From NCBI GenBank assembly GCA_013398275.1, contig VZSE01008362.1:50526-114525 (forward strand): a stretch of 64,000 bases of DNA, given 5' to 3'. The position numbers and the translations under genes are program-made. Every line of letters begins with the position of its first letter. Position 1 is the stretch's first letter. This document shows positions 25,501-34,547 of the stretch, piece after piece. This stretch comes from Promerops cafer. Lineage: Eukaryota; Chordata; Aves; Passeriformes; Nectariniidae. The notes below the pieces were generated by a model. That model saw nothing but the letters and a program-made list of their open reading frames with translations. It made no database searches and was not told where the DNA came from.

Positions 25501-28500
25501 ATTTTCTAAACATATGGCAAGGACAGAATACACAATGGTGTAGGAGATATATACACAAAGAGTTTTTGATCACTGTGCACTTGGCATGATCAGCTTGAAC
25601 ATAACTTATGTGCTAATTATCCACTGGGTTAAGGAAGGATTTCTCAGGTCTCTTCATAATTGAAGATATATTTCAATATTTTGGGTAAGCACCTGTGAGA
25701 TGTTCGACTTATTCGAAAACGTAAATAGAGACAAATCTTTAAAAGCCAAAATATTTTGCTTGAGGGGGGGGTAAAAACCCCCCAAAATCTAAAAAATCCA
25801 AATCTCAGGCTTTATTAATATTTGAATGATTAATGCTTTCTCTTCTCTAATGCTGCAGAATTCCAGTGATCTGCCGAGCGAGAGCGACGGATCAAACACC
25901 AACCGAAAAATAAACGTAGCACACCAGTGTCTATTCTGCCCCTTGCACTCAGGGCACGTTACAGGCAAATACAGTGATAATGACAGGTCAGTTTAATTTT
26001 CTGAAGGCTTTTTCAGTTCCCTTTGGAATCATTCCTGGCCCCCGAGCTGCGCTGCCTGCAGGGCTACATACCGTTGCTGGAGAGGAGCGTGAGGTGTGTG
26101 ACAGAGAATGTCTAGAGTTCTCCAGCCCCCCATGAATGAGATAGGCTCCCGAGCCGGAGAGGATCTGACTTCCCCCAATGTCCATGGTGATGCCCACCAT
26201 GTTGTGAGAGGGAATGGCTGTAGGAGAGGATGCCGCTGTAGTCACCTGAGCTCCACCTCCTCCCTGCGCTTCGAAATAGGGCGCGGCGCTGGCGGGAGCG
26301 TAAATCTGCGCCTCGCTGCTGTAGGAGTAGGCGGCTCGTCTGTGCAGGGGACAAAAGGGGGACATGGAGAGGAGCTGGCACAGGGAATCCCCGTGTTTGA
26401 TGGCTTCTGGAAGCTGGAGGAGTGGCAGGAAAACCCCACCCGTGGGTGTTGGTGGGGTTTGCTCTGCTGGAACGGGATCGATCGGATCACGAGCTCACGG
26501 CGAGCGCAGAGCCCCTCTTGGGGTGAGGAAGGCCAAAAGGAGGCACAAAATGGGGCACAGCAGACAGGAGGAAGAGGAAGTTCCAAGGGTGGAGAGGCCC
26601 TGGCACAGCCGTGGCTGCCCCATCCCTGGAAGTGTCCGAGGCCAGGCTGGAGGAGGCTTGGAGCAGCCTGGGACAGTGGAAGGTGTTGGGGAGTTGGAAG
26701 GAGATGGGCTTTAAGGTCTTTTCCAACCCAAGCCAGTCTGGGATTCCTTGACTCTATAAAATCTTCCAATACCCCCTTTTTCCTGTAGAAGTTCCACTCC
26801 TAGAGCTGCCCATGTCACCACACAAAGTGCTCAGCATGGGAGCACCATCCCTTTGATGACCAGGACTCCCTGGAAAACTGTCCCTCCATGAGGACAACAC
26901 CCCCAGGGCTGGAGCCGGGCTGAAACCACCCTCACACCCTACACAACACCTGGCACAGCTCCTCCTCTTCCTCCTTCCATTGTGGGGCTGGGGTGGCAGG
27001 AGCTGGGGGCAGGGCAGGGCTGGGAGCTGGGAGAGGACAGCTCGGGGAGGCTCTTACATGGTTCCATTGGTGTAAACAGCTTCTCCTCCTTCCACATACT
27101 GCACCTGGGCTGGGTAAACGTGCTGCACGGACTGCACCTGCAACAGGCAGCAAGGAGTCAGGGACTGCTCAGGAACTGCTGGCTAAACTGCACAACTCCA
27201 ACCTTACCTTGACACTCAGGCTTTCCTTAAAGAAAGAAAAAAAAAATTAAAAAAAACACCCTCCCCTGCCCTCCCTCTCCTCCCCTCCATGCTTAGGAAT
27301 CCCAAAGGAGGTTTTTCTTTTCAAAGGTCAAGTTAAAATAGATAAATAAGTGGTTGCTCCATGAGCAGTGGAAACAATGGAGCTGGGTTTCCTCTGGACA
27401 CGTGTCTCAGGGCTGACTAATAGGGGTGAGCTCATGCTGCAGCCTTTCCTTCAGGGGAGCCTGACAGTGTCCCACTGCACCCCAGCCCCCTTCTTCCTTG
27501 CCCTGGGAGGGATAGAGCTGCCCTCTGTCAATTTTTTTCCCCCCTGAAATGGTGCAACCAAATAAAAAATCACTAAAGGAAAAAAATTAAGAGGTTCAGA
27601 CTCGCTGTCCACATGGAACAGCACCACATATCCCTGGTTTCTTAGGAAACAAGCCCTGGAAAAGGCAAAGTTCAAATTAATAAAAACACTTGCACGGCTC
27701 TCTGGCACCAAACCTTTCTATGGAGCCACGTGCAGTCAGTACATTTGTTTAATTAAAAAAAAAACCCAAACATTTTGACTCTAAAAAAATCTTTACCAAG
27801 TTTTAATTTAACTTTTATTTAATAAATGCTTTTAAATTTAAGTTGAAAGCATCCATCAAATCTTCAAATCCATGAAAGACAACTGCTACAGCAAAGGTTC
27901 TCCTAAACGTCAAATATCTTGAGAGTTTATTTTGGAAAGAAACATGGAGAAAGGAGGAGAGAGCTGGAGAAAGTGATCCCAGCTCTCTGACTGCCCACAA
28001 CTCTTTAAATAAGATTTTTCTAGATCTGGCACAGTTTCAGACGTGGTGTGGGACGTGGGGACCGGTCGGTGCAGGGGCGTCTCTCCCCAGGGGGTTCATT
28101 ACCTGCTGTGGGACCTGCTGGACTCTGGGAACAGAGATCTGCTGCATCTGAGCCCCTTTGGGAGCGGAGCCTGTGGCCTGGACCAACACCCTCTGCAAGA
28201 AGAAGACCCAGGGAGAGACACTGAATTCAGGCCATGACACGCCTGAGTCAGGCGTCCTCCTCCGACATTTCATGGCCAGCTTGCCTCTGACAGCAGCAGT
28301 GGCTTCCTGTGGTTGGTGTCCCTGTGGTCCCCACCCTCCCGGTGGGGTGCACCAGCCTGAACTCAGCCCCCTGAATCTGGGCAAAGCTGCCTCCACAGCT
28401 TCTGCCAGGAATCATCTTTAAACCTCCATGGAAGGAAACAGCAGCTCACAGCTAAACAAGGATCTCCCCTCGCACATCCACATTTGGCTGCAAAGCTCCT

Positions 28501-31206
28501 TCTCTTGGAGCTGCTAAACCCAACCACACTCTGCCTCCTGCAACAGGAAATCCCACCAGGCTTCTGCCAGCACCAAAGCTCAGGTGGGTCTGCTTCTCCC
28601 TGCAGAGCCACCAAGGGCACAGGGACATTTCATCTTGGTGGCTGTCACTCCCATCTGCCCTGTCTTACACTCCACTTTCAGTCTGAGGTTGTCAACACAT
28701 CTCAGAGTGCTCAGCACCTTCAGATCCAGCCAAACAAACGTGGGGATGTGGTGGATGGAAAGAGAGGATTCACTGGGAACAGAGCCAAGCATCTCCATGG
28801 CCTTTTAAACCTTCTCCAAGGAGACACATCCTCTGTGCTTGGAGGCTTTACAAACACCCAGGAGACTGGGCCAACAGAACAAAGAGCCAGAAAACAATCC
28901 CAGAAGCAACCTTGATAATTACTGGCTACCTTATACACGGATATTTATGATTTTTAGCCCTCCCAATGTATCCATGACATCCAGTTCTAGCAGAATTACA
29001 GGTTTATGACGACTGCCCAGATCTCCAGGCAGCTGCTCCATCCCCAGGCTGCATTCCCTGCAGACCCTGCACTGAGGACACCTACACTCATGTCAGCCAT
29101 CACCTGACACCTCCAGAAGGGGCTGTCACCAGTGCAGGATGGGGACATCACAAGCCCTTTTTGTAGTCAGGCCTTGGCAGTGCCACCTACATCAAAAACC
29201 CTTTCCTTTCTCCTACCTGTTCCCCATTTTCTGGCATTGTTTTTGCCAAATGCCACATGCCTGGCCCAGCTGCCCAGCTCAGCTCCTCACTGCCTGCCCA
29301 GGTGCTCTGCTATCACCTTCCAGCCAAAATAAGGAACCATCCCAACCTGGAGGCCATCCTGCTCAAGCCAAAAGGGGCACCAGTGCTCAACAACCCCGAG
29401 GGCTTCAGCCTCACACCACTCCTGCTGCCATGTTCATGCCCAGTGTTTTCTCTGTCCTGCTGGTGAGAAGGGAAGGCTCTGGATGCTCCTCCTCTTCAGC
29501 AGTGTTCCACAATCCCCTGGACTTTCCTTAATCCACGGAGCTCCACTCGGTGCTCCGTGTCCCGACAGCAGCACAGGCAAAGGCTGGATGGGTGATTTCA
29601 CAACCCAAAGGTTTTCCAGCCTTTGTTCACAGCCAAATCCACACTATGATCCTGGGGACACCTGGCACTGCTGGTCACTGCTGTCCCCGTCCCTGCCACA
29701 CCAGCAGGGAGTGCTCTGCAGGGATGGGAAGGCTGGGAGGTGACAGCAGCGCCCCGGATCACCCGGTGGGAACGTCCATGGCTCCTGCAGAGTCCAATAT
29801 TCCTTCCAGCTCCCCATCTTTACTTGTTCCTTTTCATCAGCATCCAATGGCAGCTGCTGCTGCTCACTTGGGAGCTGGGGAAGGATGAAGCTGAGTCACA
29901 CCCACCCATCCTCTTATCCCTCCAGCTTCCGGTGACAGAAATTTTTTTTGGAAGTTCCCCAGAAGGCATAAAAAGGAACCAGTTTCCCTTAACCCTTCCT
30001 GTTTTGCACTGGGTGGTTCTTGTTCATCACTTGAAGCCATCATTTGTCTCCTGTTGAGCCTCCCAGATGCAGCTTATTCATGGACATAAATCACAAATCC
30101 CCCTTCTGCAAATTCAAACGTTGGGATCTGCCTACCCAAGGAAGAGACCACGGAATCCTGGAATGGTTTGGGCTGGGAGAGACCTCAAAGCCCACCCAGT
30201 GCCACCCCTGCCATGGCAGGGACACCTTCCACTGTCCCAGGCTGCTCCAAGCCCCAGTGTCCAGCCTGGCCTTGGGCACTGCCAGGGATCCAGGGGCAGC
30301 CCCAGCTGCTCTGGGCACCCTGTGCCAGGGCCTGCCCACCCTGCCAGGGAACAATTCCTGCCCAATCTCCCATCCAGCCCTGCCCTCTGGCAGTGGGAGC
30401 CATTCCCTGGGTCCTGTCCCTCCATGCCTTGTCCCCAGTCCCTCTCCAGCTCTCCTGGAGCCCCTTTAGGCCCTGCAAGGGGCTCTGAGCTCCCTGGAGC
30501 CTTCTCCTCTCCAGGTGAGCATCCCCAGCTCTCCCAGCCTGGCTCCATGGCAGAGGGGCTCCAGCCCTTGGAGCAGCTCCGTGGCCTCCTCTGTTCCTGC
30601 TCAAACCTGTCCCTGCCCTTCTTGTGCTGAGGACCCAAACCTGGCCCCAGCAGTGCAGGAGAGGCCAGGAGGGCAGAGCAGAGGGGGAGAATCCCCTCCC
30701 TGACCTGAGGCCTCTCCTCTGTGGGTGCTGCACGTGGCTCCTGCGGCCTCTCCTGCACCAGCTCTGCCCTCTCCTCTCCCTGAGGGAGGGCTCCATCTTC
30801 CCCTGCCTTTACTGACACACCAAACAGCGCCAACAGCAAATCCACCCGAAGCAAACACCCAGCTGGCATGAAGTGACACCCTTGGGGACCTAAATTAAAC
30901 CCCAAACCCCACCTTTTAAACCTTGCACGTGGACTGGGAGCGCTCAGACCCACAGGGCCTGGCAAGAGGCTGTCCCCACTACCTCAAGGAGCTGATTAAA
31001 AACCCTCTCCCCGCTATCAAAACCCGAGATTAAAATACATCTGCCAGGGAAACCAGGGCTCCTCTCCATGGAAACAGCATCCCCAGCTGTGCATACGTTA
31101 CCTGCTGCGAGGCTGGCACCGGCTGCACCACGGGGGCCGGGGCTGGGGCCGACGTGTGAAGCGCCACGGAAGCTGCTGGGTCTGATCCACCCTCGGGACT
31201 CTGCAT
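4478..31206 (-). CDS. RFX2: RFX2, regulatory factor X transcription factor, 17 coding exons
   Basis: The reconstructed coding sequence joins 31206-31102, 28192-28103, 27137-27058, 26339-26072, 21995-21921, 16040-15859, 13642-13523, 12579-12464, 11525-11407, 11128-11016, 10083-9932, 8921-8824, 7846-7697, 6957-6749, 6445-6292, 4755-4713 and 4584-4478. It totals 2181 nt (726 aa plus stop), near the 723 aa of human RFX2. Residues about 207-281 form the RFX winged-helix DNA-binding domain, with the family signature GNSKYHYYGIR. Residues about 346-506 are the conserved B/C regions and about 507-680 the dimerisation region. RFX proteins bind X-boxes as homo- or heterodimers in the nucleus; RFX2 is known for ciliogenesis and spermiogenesis genes. 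RFX2 rather than RFX1 or RFX3 is indicated by PESPLNRLQEDTQYMAMRQQ, DVTHVFPEFPAPDLG and the tail GEPLVKRERSEPGHSLQ. No frameshift or internal stop was found. Confidence 0.96.
4713..4755 (-). CDS. RFX2: RFX2 coding exon 16 (small)
   Basis: A 43-nt exon encoding FGDLTALSPTLLDK plus the first base of Asp692; human reads FNDLASLSLTLLDK. Acceptor CTTCCAG|TTT, donor AAAG|GTACCT. Confidence 0.93.
6292..6445 (-). CDS. RFX2: RFX2 coding exon 15
   Basis: Encodes SSMVIRDLTLRSAASFGSFH, LIRLLYDEYMFYLVEHRVAQ and ATGETPIAVMGE (residues 626-677). Acceptor TTCCCAG|C, donor GAG|GTGAGA. A broken copy of its 3' part plus adjoining intron lies about 1.9 kb upstream in the gene, at 8033-8277. Confidence 0.97.
6749..6957 (-). 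CDS. RFX2: RFX2 coding exon 14, dimerisation region
   Basis: Encodes residues 557-626: EQASWVCQCEEGMVQKLEQD, FKLTLQQQSSLDQWASWLDN and VVTQVLKHHEGSPSFPKAAR up to QFLLKWSFY. Donor AG|GTATAT. Its acceptor (CTCCCGAGCAG|GAGCAG) lies inside the first unit of a 40-bp tandem array at 6951-7190, so the splice site is repeated upstream in the intron. Confidence 0.95.
6951..7190. repeat. 40-bp minisatellite overlapping the exon 14 splice acceptor
   Basis: Six units of exactly 40 bp, starting at 6951, 6991, 7031, 7071, 7111 and 7151. On the minus strand each unit carries a branch-point-like GTAACT, a CCTTCCTCC tract and GAGCAG|GAGCAGG. The first unit contains the real acceptor and first bases of RFX2 exon 14. 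The outermost unit is the most diverged. Confidence 0.95.
7340..7505 (+). mobile_element. CR1 LINE 3' fragment
   Basis: Contains ggagtcaccacccctggaag and ends gtcttttccagcctgaatga, the usual CR1 3' tail. Confidence 0.8.
7697..7846 (-). CDS. RFX2: RFX2 coding exon 13, start of dimerisation region
   Basis: Exactly 50 codons (507-556): VGVVSAFAQTLRRYTSLNHL, AQAARAVLQNTSQINQMLSD and LNRVDFANVQ, which as far as I recall matches human RFX2 at every position. Phase 0 at both ends; acceptor GTTGCAG|GTG, donor CAG|GTACCC. Confidence 0.97.
7920..8300 (+). mobile_element. CR1 LINE 3' fragment interrupted by the exon 15 copy
   Basis: The body runs to about 8032 (ggtcatttccaac); the terminal ctaaataactctatgattcc resumes at about 8277. 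The material between is duplicated RFX2 sequence. Confidence 0.7.
8033..8277 (-). pseudogene. Broken partial copy of RFX2 exon 15 and adjoining intron
   Basis: This stretch aligns with 6147-6405, which is the 3' part of exon 15 and the intron just after it. Shared landmarks include the intron text gtagggaatgaaggattct and the exon codons for MFYLV.H.VAQAT. The exon part (8186-8277) has two deletions of about 10 nt, and the donor reads GTCAGA instead of GTGAGA. It is flanked by the two halves of a CR1 tail (ending ttccaac on the left, resuming ctaaataactctatgattcc on the right). It lies in the intron between exons 12 and 13 and should not be coding. Confidence 0.85.
8440..8605 (+). mobile_element. 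CR1 LINE 3' fragment (second subfamily)
   Basis: Related in reverse orientation to the copies at 15.4, 40.4 and 56.9 kb; ends cagctcaggatattctgtgg. Confidence 0.8.
8824..8921 (-). CDS. RFX2: RFX2 coding exon 12
   Basis: Encodes TLTQAIRNFAKSLEGWLMNA then MSEFPPQVVQTK (residues 474-506). This is one of the most conserved stretches of RFX1-3. Acceptor TTTGCAG|GC, donor AAG|GTGAGC. Confidence 0.96.
9167..9340. repeat. Hexanucleotide repeat (TTATTC)n with phase variants
   Basis: About 29 hexamers in three consecutive blocks, ttattc, then ttatcc, then ttcctа-type (attcct), followed by degenerate units. It lies in the intron between exons 11 and 12. Confidence 0.93.
9337..9392 (+). mobile_element. 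CR1 3'-end remnant
   Basis: About 55 bp with cttagaggtcttttccagcc next to the hexamer repeat. Confidence 0.6.
9932..10083 (-). CDS. RFX2: RFX2 coding exon 11
   Basis: A 152-nt exon encoding SEEEPEGTLPKDKLITLCKY, EPILKWMRSCDHILYQALVE and ILIPDVLRPVP (residues 423-474). Relative to human the QCDPILRW segment reads KYEPILKW. Acceptor CGTGCAG|T, donor CCA|GTGAGT. Confidence 0.96.
10555..10815 (+). mobile_element. CR1 LINE 3' fragment
   Basis: Runs from aggtttagattggacatgag through the caccatccctggaagtgtcc block to gggcttttccaacctcagcg. Confidence 0.85.
11016..11128 (-). CDS. RFX2: RFX2 coding exon 10
   Basis: Encodes ATLDVVMHLQFQYIEKLWQS then FWSPKAPSSDGPTALPS with split Ser423. It corresponds to human ATVDVVMNLQFHYIEKLW. 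Acceptor TGGCAG|GCC, donor CCAG|GTACTG. Confidence 0.95.
11407..11525 (-). CDS. RFX2: RFX2 coding exon 9
   Basis: Encodes DVTHVFPEFPAPDLGNVLLQ then EGFTLNDVKTLQVLYRRHCE (residues 346-385), start of the conserved B region. Human has DVSHVFPEFPAPDLGSFLLQ at the same place. Acceptor TTCCCAG|AT, donor GAG|GTGATT. Confidence 0.96.
12216..12325. repeat. TA-rich microsatellite around an assembly gap
   Basis: AT/TA runs flank 46 Ns at 12243-12288. The gap is in the intron between exons 8 and 9. The missing sequence is presumably more of the same repeat. Confidence 0.85.
12464..12579 (-). CDS. RFX2: RFX2 coding exon 8, diverged linker exon
   Basis: Borders are AATTTAG|GTAC and TGCG|GTGAGG; phases fit exons 7 and 9 exactly. 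It encodes RYRAAQKMDGMAES, then TTPEQSVAAQCQHGVFLC and a split Asp. The first two thirds align with human RYRPAQKTDSLGDS and STPEQTMAVQSQH. The final GVFLC replaces the Gln-rich HQQYI seen in human RFX2, at equal length. This is the least conserved exon; the exon call itself is firm because of phase and flanking similarity. Confidence 0.82.
13245..13440 (-). mobile_element. CR1 LINE 3' fragment
   Basis: Starts ttgggttggaaaagtccttt and continues through gttgctccaaatctcatcca; an older, diverged copy. Confidence 0.8.
13523..13642 (-). CDS. RFX2: RFX2 coding exon 7, DNA-binding domain wing
   Basis: Carries GNSKYHYYGIRLKPESPLNR and LQEDTQYMAMRQQPIHQKQ (residues 268-306, with split Arg at both ends). 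The first part is the beta-hairpin wing; in the RFX1-DNA structure this wing inserts into the major groove. LKPESPLNRLQEDTQYMAM favours RFX2 (or RFX3) over RFX1. Acceptor TTTCCAG|GGG, donor AG|GTAGGT. Confidence 0.96.
15420..15690 (-). mobile_element. CR1 LINE 3' fragment (second subfamily)
   Basis: Shares about 190 bp with no visible difference with 40505-40690 and 56970-57155 (cctgcacagacaccccaaca to cctggcacagctccag). Confidence 0.85.
15859..16040 (-). CDS. RFX2: RFX2 coding exon 6, DNA-binding domain part 1
   Basis: Encodes residues 207-266 plus two bases of Arg267: LQWLLDNYETAEGVSLPRSS, then YNHYLRHCQEHKLDPVNAAS and FGKLIRSVFMGLRTRRLGT. This is the helical core of the RFX winged-helix domain and appears unchanged from mammals. 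Acceptor CCTGAAG|CTG. The donor is AG|GTTGGT, a weak match to the consensus, but no other position preserves the frame into exon 7. Confidence 0.97.
17325..17705 (+). mobile_element. CR1 LINE 3' fragment
   Basis: About 380 bp, from gagaggagaaggctccaggg to cccttccaacccaaaccatt. One of the longer copies. Confidence 0.9.
20010..20195 (+). mobile_element. CR1 LINE 3' fragment
   Basis: Ends gagctttaaggtcctttcca then acccaaaccatc; the inner part is diverged. Confidence 0.75.
21921..21995 (-). CDS. RFX2: RFX2 coding exon 5, 25-codon cassette exon
   Basis: Encodes LEMAIENLQKNEGITSHKSS and then LLNSH, residues 182-206, just before the DNA-binding domain. It is exactly 75 nt and phase 0 at both ends, so skipping keeps frame; I recall this segment as alternatively included in human RFX2. 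Acceptor CTTTAG|CTT, donor CAT|GTAAGT. It is isolated by introns of about 4.1 and 5.9 kb. An identical 30-bp element occurs at each end of the preceding intron. Confidence 0.93.
22091..22120. repeat. 30-bp element, copy next to exon 5
   Basis: Thirty bp identical to 25810-25839, about 96 nt upstream of the exon 5 acceptor in the gene direction. Core attaatatttgaatgatta. The flanks of the two copies do not match. Confidence 0.9.
24180..24355 (+). mobile_element. CR1 LINE 3' fragment
   Basis: Contains gtgcccagagcagctggggc and gtccctgccatggcaggggt. Confidence 0.88.
25810..25839. repeat. 30-bp element, copy after exon 4
   Basis: Identical to 22091-22120. It lies about 232 nt downstream of the exon 4 donor, so the two copies sit near the two ends of the same 4.1-kb intron. 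Confidence 0.9.
26072..26339 (-). CDS. RFX2: RFX2 coding exon 4
   Basis: A 268-nt exon covering residues 92-181. It contains EAQIYAPASAAPYFEAQ, ASSPTAIPSHNMVGITMDIG, GAYLIHGG and RHSLSHTSRSSPAT, all recognisable from vertebrate RFX2. Acceptor CTGCACAG|A, donor ACG|GTATGT. A short Gly run (GGGG) follows FEAQ, longer than in human. Confidence 0.95.
26590..26760 (+). mobile_element. CR1 LINE 3' fragment
   Basis: Contains tgccccatccctggaagtgt and ends ggtcttttccaacccaagcc. Lies about 250 bp upstream of exon 4 in the gene direction. Confidence 0.85.
27058..27137 (-). CDS. RFX2: RFX2 coding exon 3
   Basis: Eighty nt encoding VQSVQHVYPAQVQYVEGG and then EAVYTNGT, ending with AT of a split Ile codon (residues 66-92). 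Acceptor TTGCAG|GTG, donor AT|GTAAGAG. The spliced reading continues without a break into exon 4. Confidence 0.95.
28103..28192 (-). CDS. RFX2: RFX2 coding exon 2
   Basis: Thirty codons (residues 36-65) from RVLVQATGSAPKGAQMQQ to VPRVQQVPQQ, closely matching human RVLVQAASSNPKGAQMQPI. Acceptor TTCTTGCAG|AGG and donor CAG|GTAATG, both phase 0. Gln-rich part of the transactivation region. Confidence 0.95.
30148..30700 (-). mobile_element. CR1 LINE 3' fragment, longest in window
   Basis: From ggaatcctggaatggtttgg through the shared core to gaggacccaaacctggcccc. The open frames over it are CR1-derived. Confidence 0.9.
31102..31206 (-). CDS. RFX2: RFX2 coding exon 1 (start codon)
   Basis: Encodes residues 1-35, beginning MQSPEGGSDPAASVAL, which aligns with the human RFX2 start MQNSEGGADSPASVAL. 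The ATG is at 31206-31204. Upstream is a NAGNAG-type acceptor (CCCCAGCAG), so the exon begins at 31214 or 31211 with 5 or 8 nt of 5' UTR. The donor is CAG|GTAACG at 31101, phase 0. The segment is Pro/Ala/Val-rich, as expected for the N-terminal activation region. Confidence 0.93.
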
Positions 31207-33094
31207 GCTCCCTGCTGGGGACAGCACAGGGACATCAGGGGGGACAGCACGGCACAGCCACACCCCCCCAACCCCTTCAAACCAGGGGCAAAATCCCAGC
31301 GGGAGACCCAGCTGGGAAGGGAGGCAGCTCCCGTCCCACACGCAGGACTCTTTTTAGTCCTGGAGCTAATTTTAATGCAGGATTCTATGAAGGAGAAAGA
31401 AAGTTGCACAATTGTTTCACGGAGAGGAGAGGGAAGGAACAGAAAATGCATTTCTATATTTAACTGGAAAGTGGCGTTGGAAAATTATTGTGTCACAGTG
31501 AGCATCACAGATGATTGGGAAGGGTAGGGGCATATTTTTAAAATAATGCTTTCTCCCCCTCTGCCTTATCACGTTTAACTACTGCAAAAAAAGCTTTTAA
31601 TCAAACCTAGGGCTGTGCCTGGAGTTTGGCTAAGATTTCACTGGGAAAGTGGGGTGGCCAGCTTGGGTTTATAACCAGAAATAATCAAGGATGAAGAGCA
31701 CCAGAACAGCAACTCAGCATCATTTCAGGACCCCTGAAGTAGCATCTCCACCCTCCCACCCCTGTCCTTGCCCCAAAATCCCACCAAGGTGCTCAGACAG
31801 CCAGAGCATCGCCCTGCAGAGCTGATGGTGCCCTCAGCATCCTCAAAGCCCTGAGTGCCACCTCTCCCTCCTGGCACTGTCCCAGCCCTGCCCATCCCTG
31901 GGGACACCGAGGGATGCTGACACAGTGCACAATGGCATTTGTTGGGGTGGGGGAGCCTTTTTTCCACAGTTTCTTGTGAAACTTCCTGCTTAAAAAATTA
32001 TTTTAGGAGGGTTTCTGCTGTCACTTCAAAATCAAAAGGTTAAAAACGTCCAGATTTTGGGCAGTGCCATTTCTGCTTTCTCGGCCTCGCTGCTGAGCCT
32101 CCAAACAAGATTATGATGTCTTTTGGTTTATTTCCCTTCTCCCGCCAGTATTTAAACTTTTCACTCAGCTTTCTGCAAGTTAAGAGGAATAAGGAAAAAT
32201 GAGAAACTGAAGGACACTGGACCTGCTCATTTGTGTTCAAAAGAAATGCAAGGGGGGTGTGAGGTTACAGAATTTACCTGTTTATTCCTTCAGCCACTGA
32301 CAAAACCCCCCAAATTATAAAATTCTCCAAAACCCAGTTTTTTAAGGGCTTTTTCCCCAATACTCCATGCTCCCATTACCAAATTACAATTATTCTCCCA
32401 ACCTTCCCAAAACTCCAGAGCTTGCAAATAATTTTTCTCACATCTGGGAGAAAAGGTAGACACAGAATCCTCACAGTCACAGCTACCAGCTTAATCCAAC
32501 AAGCCAGAAACAAGGGCAATTAAATCAATATTTATTCCTGTGTGCCCCCCAGGCCCCTGAAGCTGCCCTCAGCACCCCCAGGCCTACAGCTCTGCTATAT
32601 AAAGGCAGCACCTGCCTCTCCCCATCACTGCCTCTGCCTGGGTTTTAGCCAAAACCTCCCCGTGAGAAGATTCCAGTTGCAACAGCGCCGTGGGATCAGG
32701 AAAAGAATAATTCTCCCAGTAAATGAGGGAAAAACAGCTCCTTGCCTGCTGCAGCCCCAAATTATTTGCAATTAAACACTCGGCCAGCACACCAGCACTG
32801 CTGGGTTTGGAATGCTCAGGTGGAGATGCTTGGGCAGGAGAGGGGGGCATTTTTACCACATCTACTCCCCTAAGTTTTCCAAAAGTGTCCCTTGTGCCCA
32901 GGGCTATGGTTTGCAGCTTTCCAGGGTTTTCTGAGTGTAAAATGTAGCATGGTGAGGTTACAGAAGAGAGCTGGGTGAGCTGACAAAGAGATTTGAATCA
33001 TGTATTAATGGTTCTGGCAGGGTCAGCTCTTGGCATTTCAGGTCTACAGAAGGTCTCCTTTTAAGTGTAGCTATAATCAGAAAAGAACACTTAG

Positions 33095-33165
33095 AAAAGA
33101 TGGAGTTGGACTTTGATGATCCTGGTAGCTCCCTGCCAACCCAGAATATTCCATGATTCTATGAC
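33095..33165 (+). mobile_element. CR1 3'-end remnant
   Basis: Short tail with ttggactttgatgatcctgg and ccatgattctatga. Confidence 0.6.
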
Positions 33166-33854
33166 TGAAATCACCAACAACTCATCTTTGCTGATACATT
33201 TTGTCTTCAGCCACCAGAAGTGAGCAGAGAGATGTGGGCAGGGTAGGAGGTGAATTGTCTGCTGCCAAAATGAATCCCCAGGGTGGTTTTCAGGTTTGCT
33301 CCACGAGGCAGGCTCTGGCAGTGATGGCAGCCAGGCCAGACACAAAGGCTCCCAGGAAATCTGCAGATGGCACTTCCAGACAAGGTAGACAGACAGAGAA
33401 CTCCTGGACTGCCAAGCCACACGTACAGAACTTGTTATTATTTTATTTATCAGTGCAACATCCTGGAGGAAGAATAATTCACCTCTCATTAAAGCCATCC
33501 TGAGCTTCCTGAGAGCTGGACTGAGACCCGCGTGCGCCGCCTGCTCCGGTTCATTTGTGCTGATGAAAAGCTGACAGCACACACAGAATTCCTGCGCCCC
33601 CAGAAACCAGCACAAGGTGCTGCAGAGCTCTGTGGTGCCCTGGCAGCACGGCTACCAAGCCAGCTGGCACCCGAGCCAAGGCTGCAGAGGGTGGAGAAAG
33701 CACTGGCTCCCAAGGAGGAGAGGAAATGTGGCACCCAAAGTCTTGCTCTTTCCCCTTCACCTTATTTTTATTTTGTAAGAACAGGTCGCATAAACCAGAG
33801 GTGGGACTGGCGTGGCCTTGGCTCTCACGGGGTATTTAGGTCTTGTGTTTCCAT

Positions 33855-34130
33855 CATAGATTGGTTTGGGTTGGAAGGGACCTTAAAGCTCATCCCACTG
33901 CACCCCTGCCATGGCAGGGACAGCTCCCACTGTCCCAGGGGGCTCCATCCAGCCTGGCCTTGGACATTCCAGGGATCCAGGGCCAGTTCCTGCCTCCAAC
34001 TCAGCAGTTCCAGGCTCAGGAACTCCCCTGGAGCTCCCTCAGCCTGGTGCAGCTCTCTGGCAGCTCTGCCACATCCCCGAAGCAAAGGCCCATGAAGGGG
34101 CTCCCTGCTCTCCTCCCAGCCCACTTCTCA
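33855..34130 (-). mobile_element. CR1 LINE 3' fragment
   Basis: Starts attggtttgggttggaaggg, with the core ccatggcagggacagctccc. Confidence 0.85.
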
Positions 34131-34547
34131 GCCCTCACAGGGGGGAAGTTTTACACTCTTCTGGATCATCTCAGCAGAAACTCAAAAGCCAGCCCTCCTG
34201 CCTCTCACAGAGCTAAGGTTTGCTTCCTCCTCTTAGATCTGGCCTAAGGCAGAGAGGTTTATCCCACCTGTAGCTCTCTCGCAGAAGGGACTGCCAGAAG
34301 CCACTGAAAGGTGTCTGGTGGCCTCTGACAGCCTGGCAGCCTCTGGGACTGGGGAGTTTGCAAACTGAGAAGTTAATTAATAATCAACAAAGCTTCTGCT
34401 GGGTCACAGAGAGGATCAGCAGCATCCACAGTTTATTTTCTCAGTTCCAGGGCTCCTTACTGGGTGAAGAAGAGCAAAAAAAGTCAGATATTGTGAAGAA
34501 ATGAGCAGATGGACCTGACCATGCAAAAGGAATAAAATCGTGGTGAG

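Noticed and set aside
30132..30965. Minus-strand frame of 277 codons.
   Set aside because: Lies on a CR1 3' fragment and adjoining GC-rich sequence; similar frames occur at every CR1 copy in the window.
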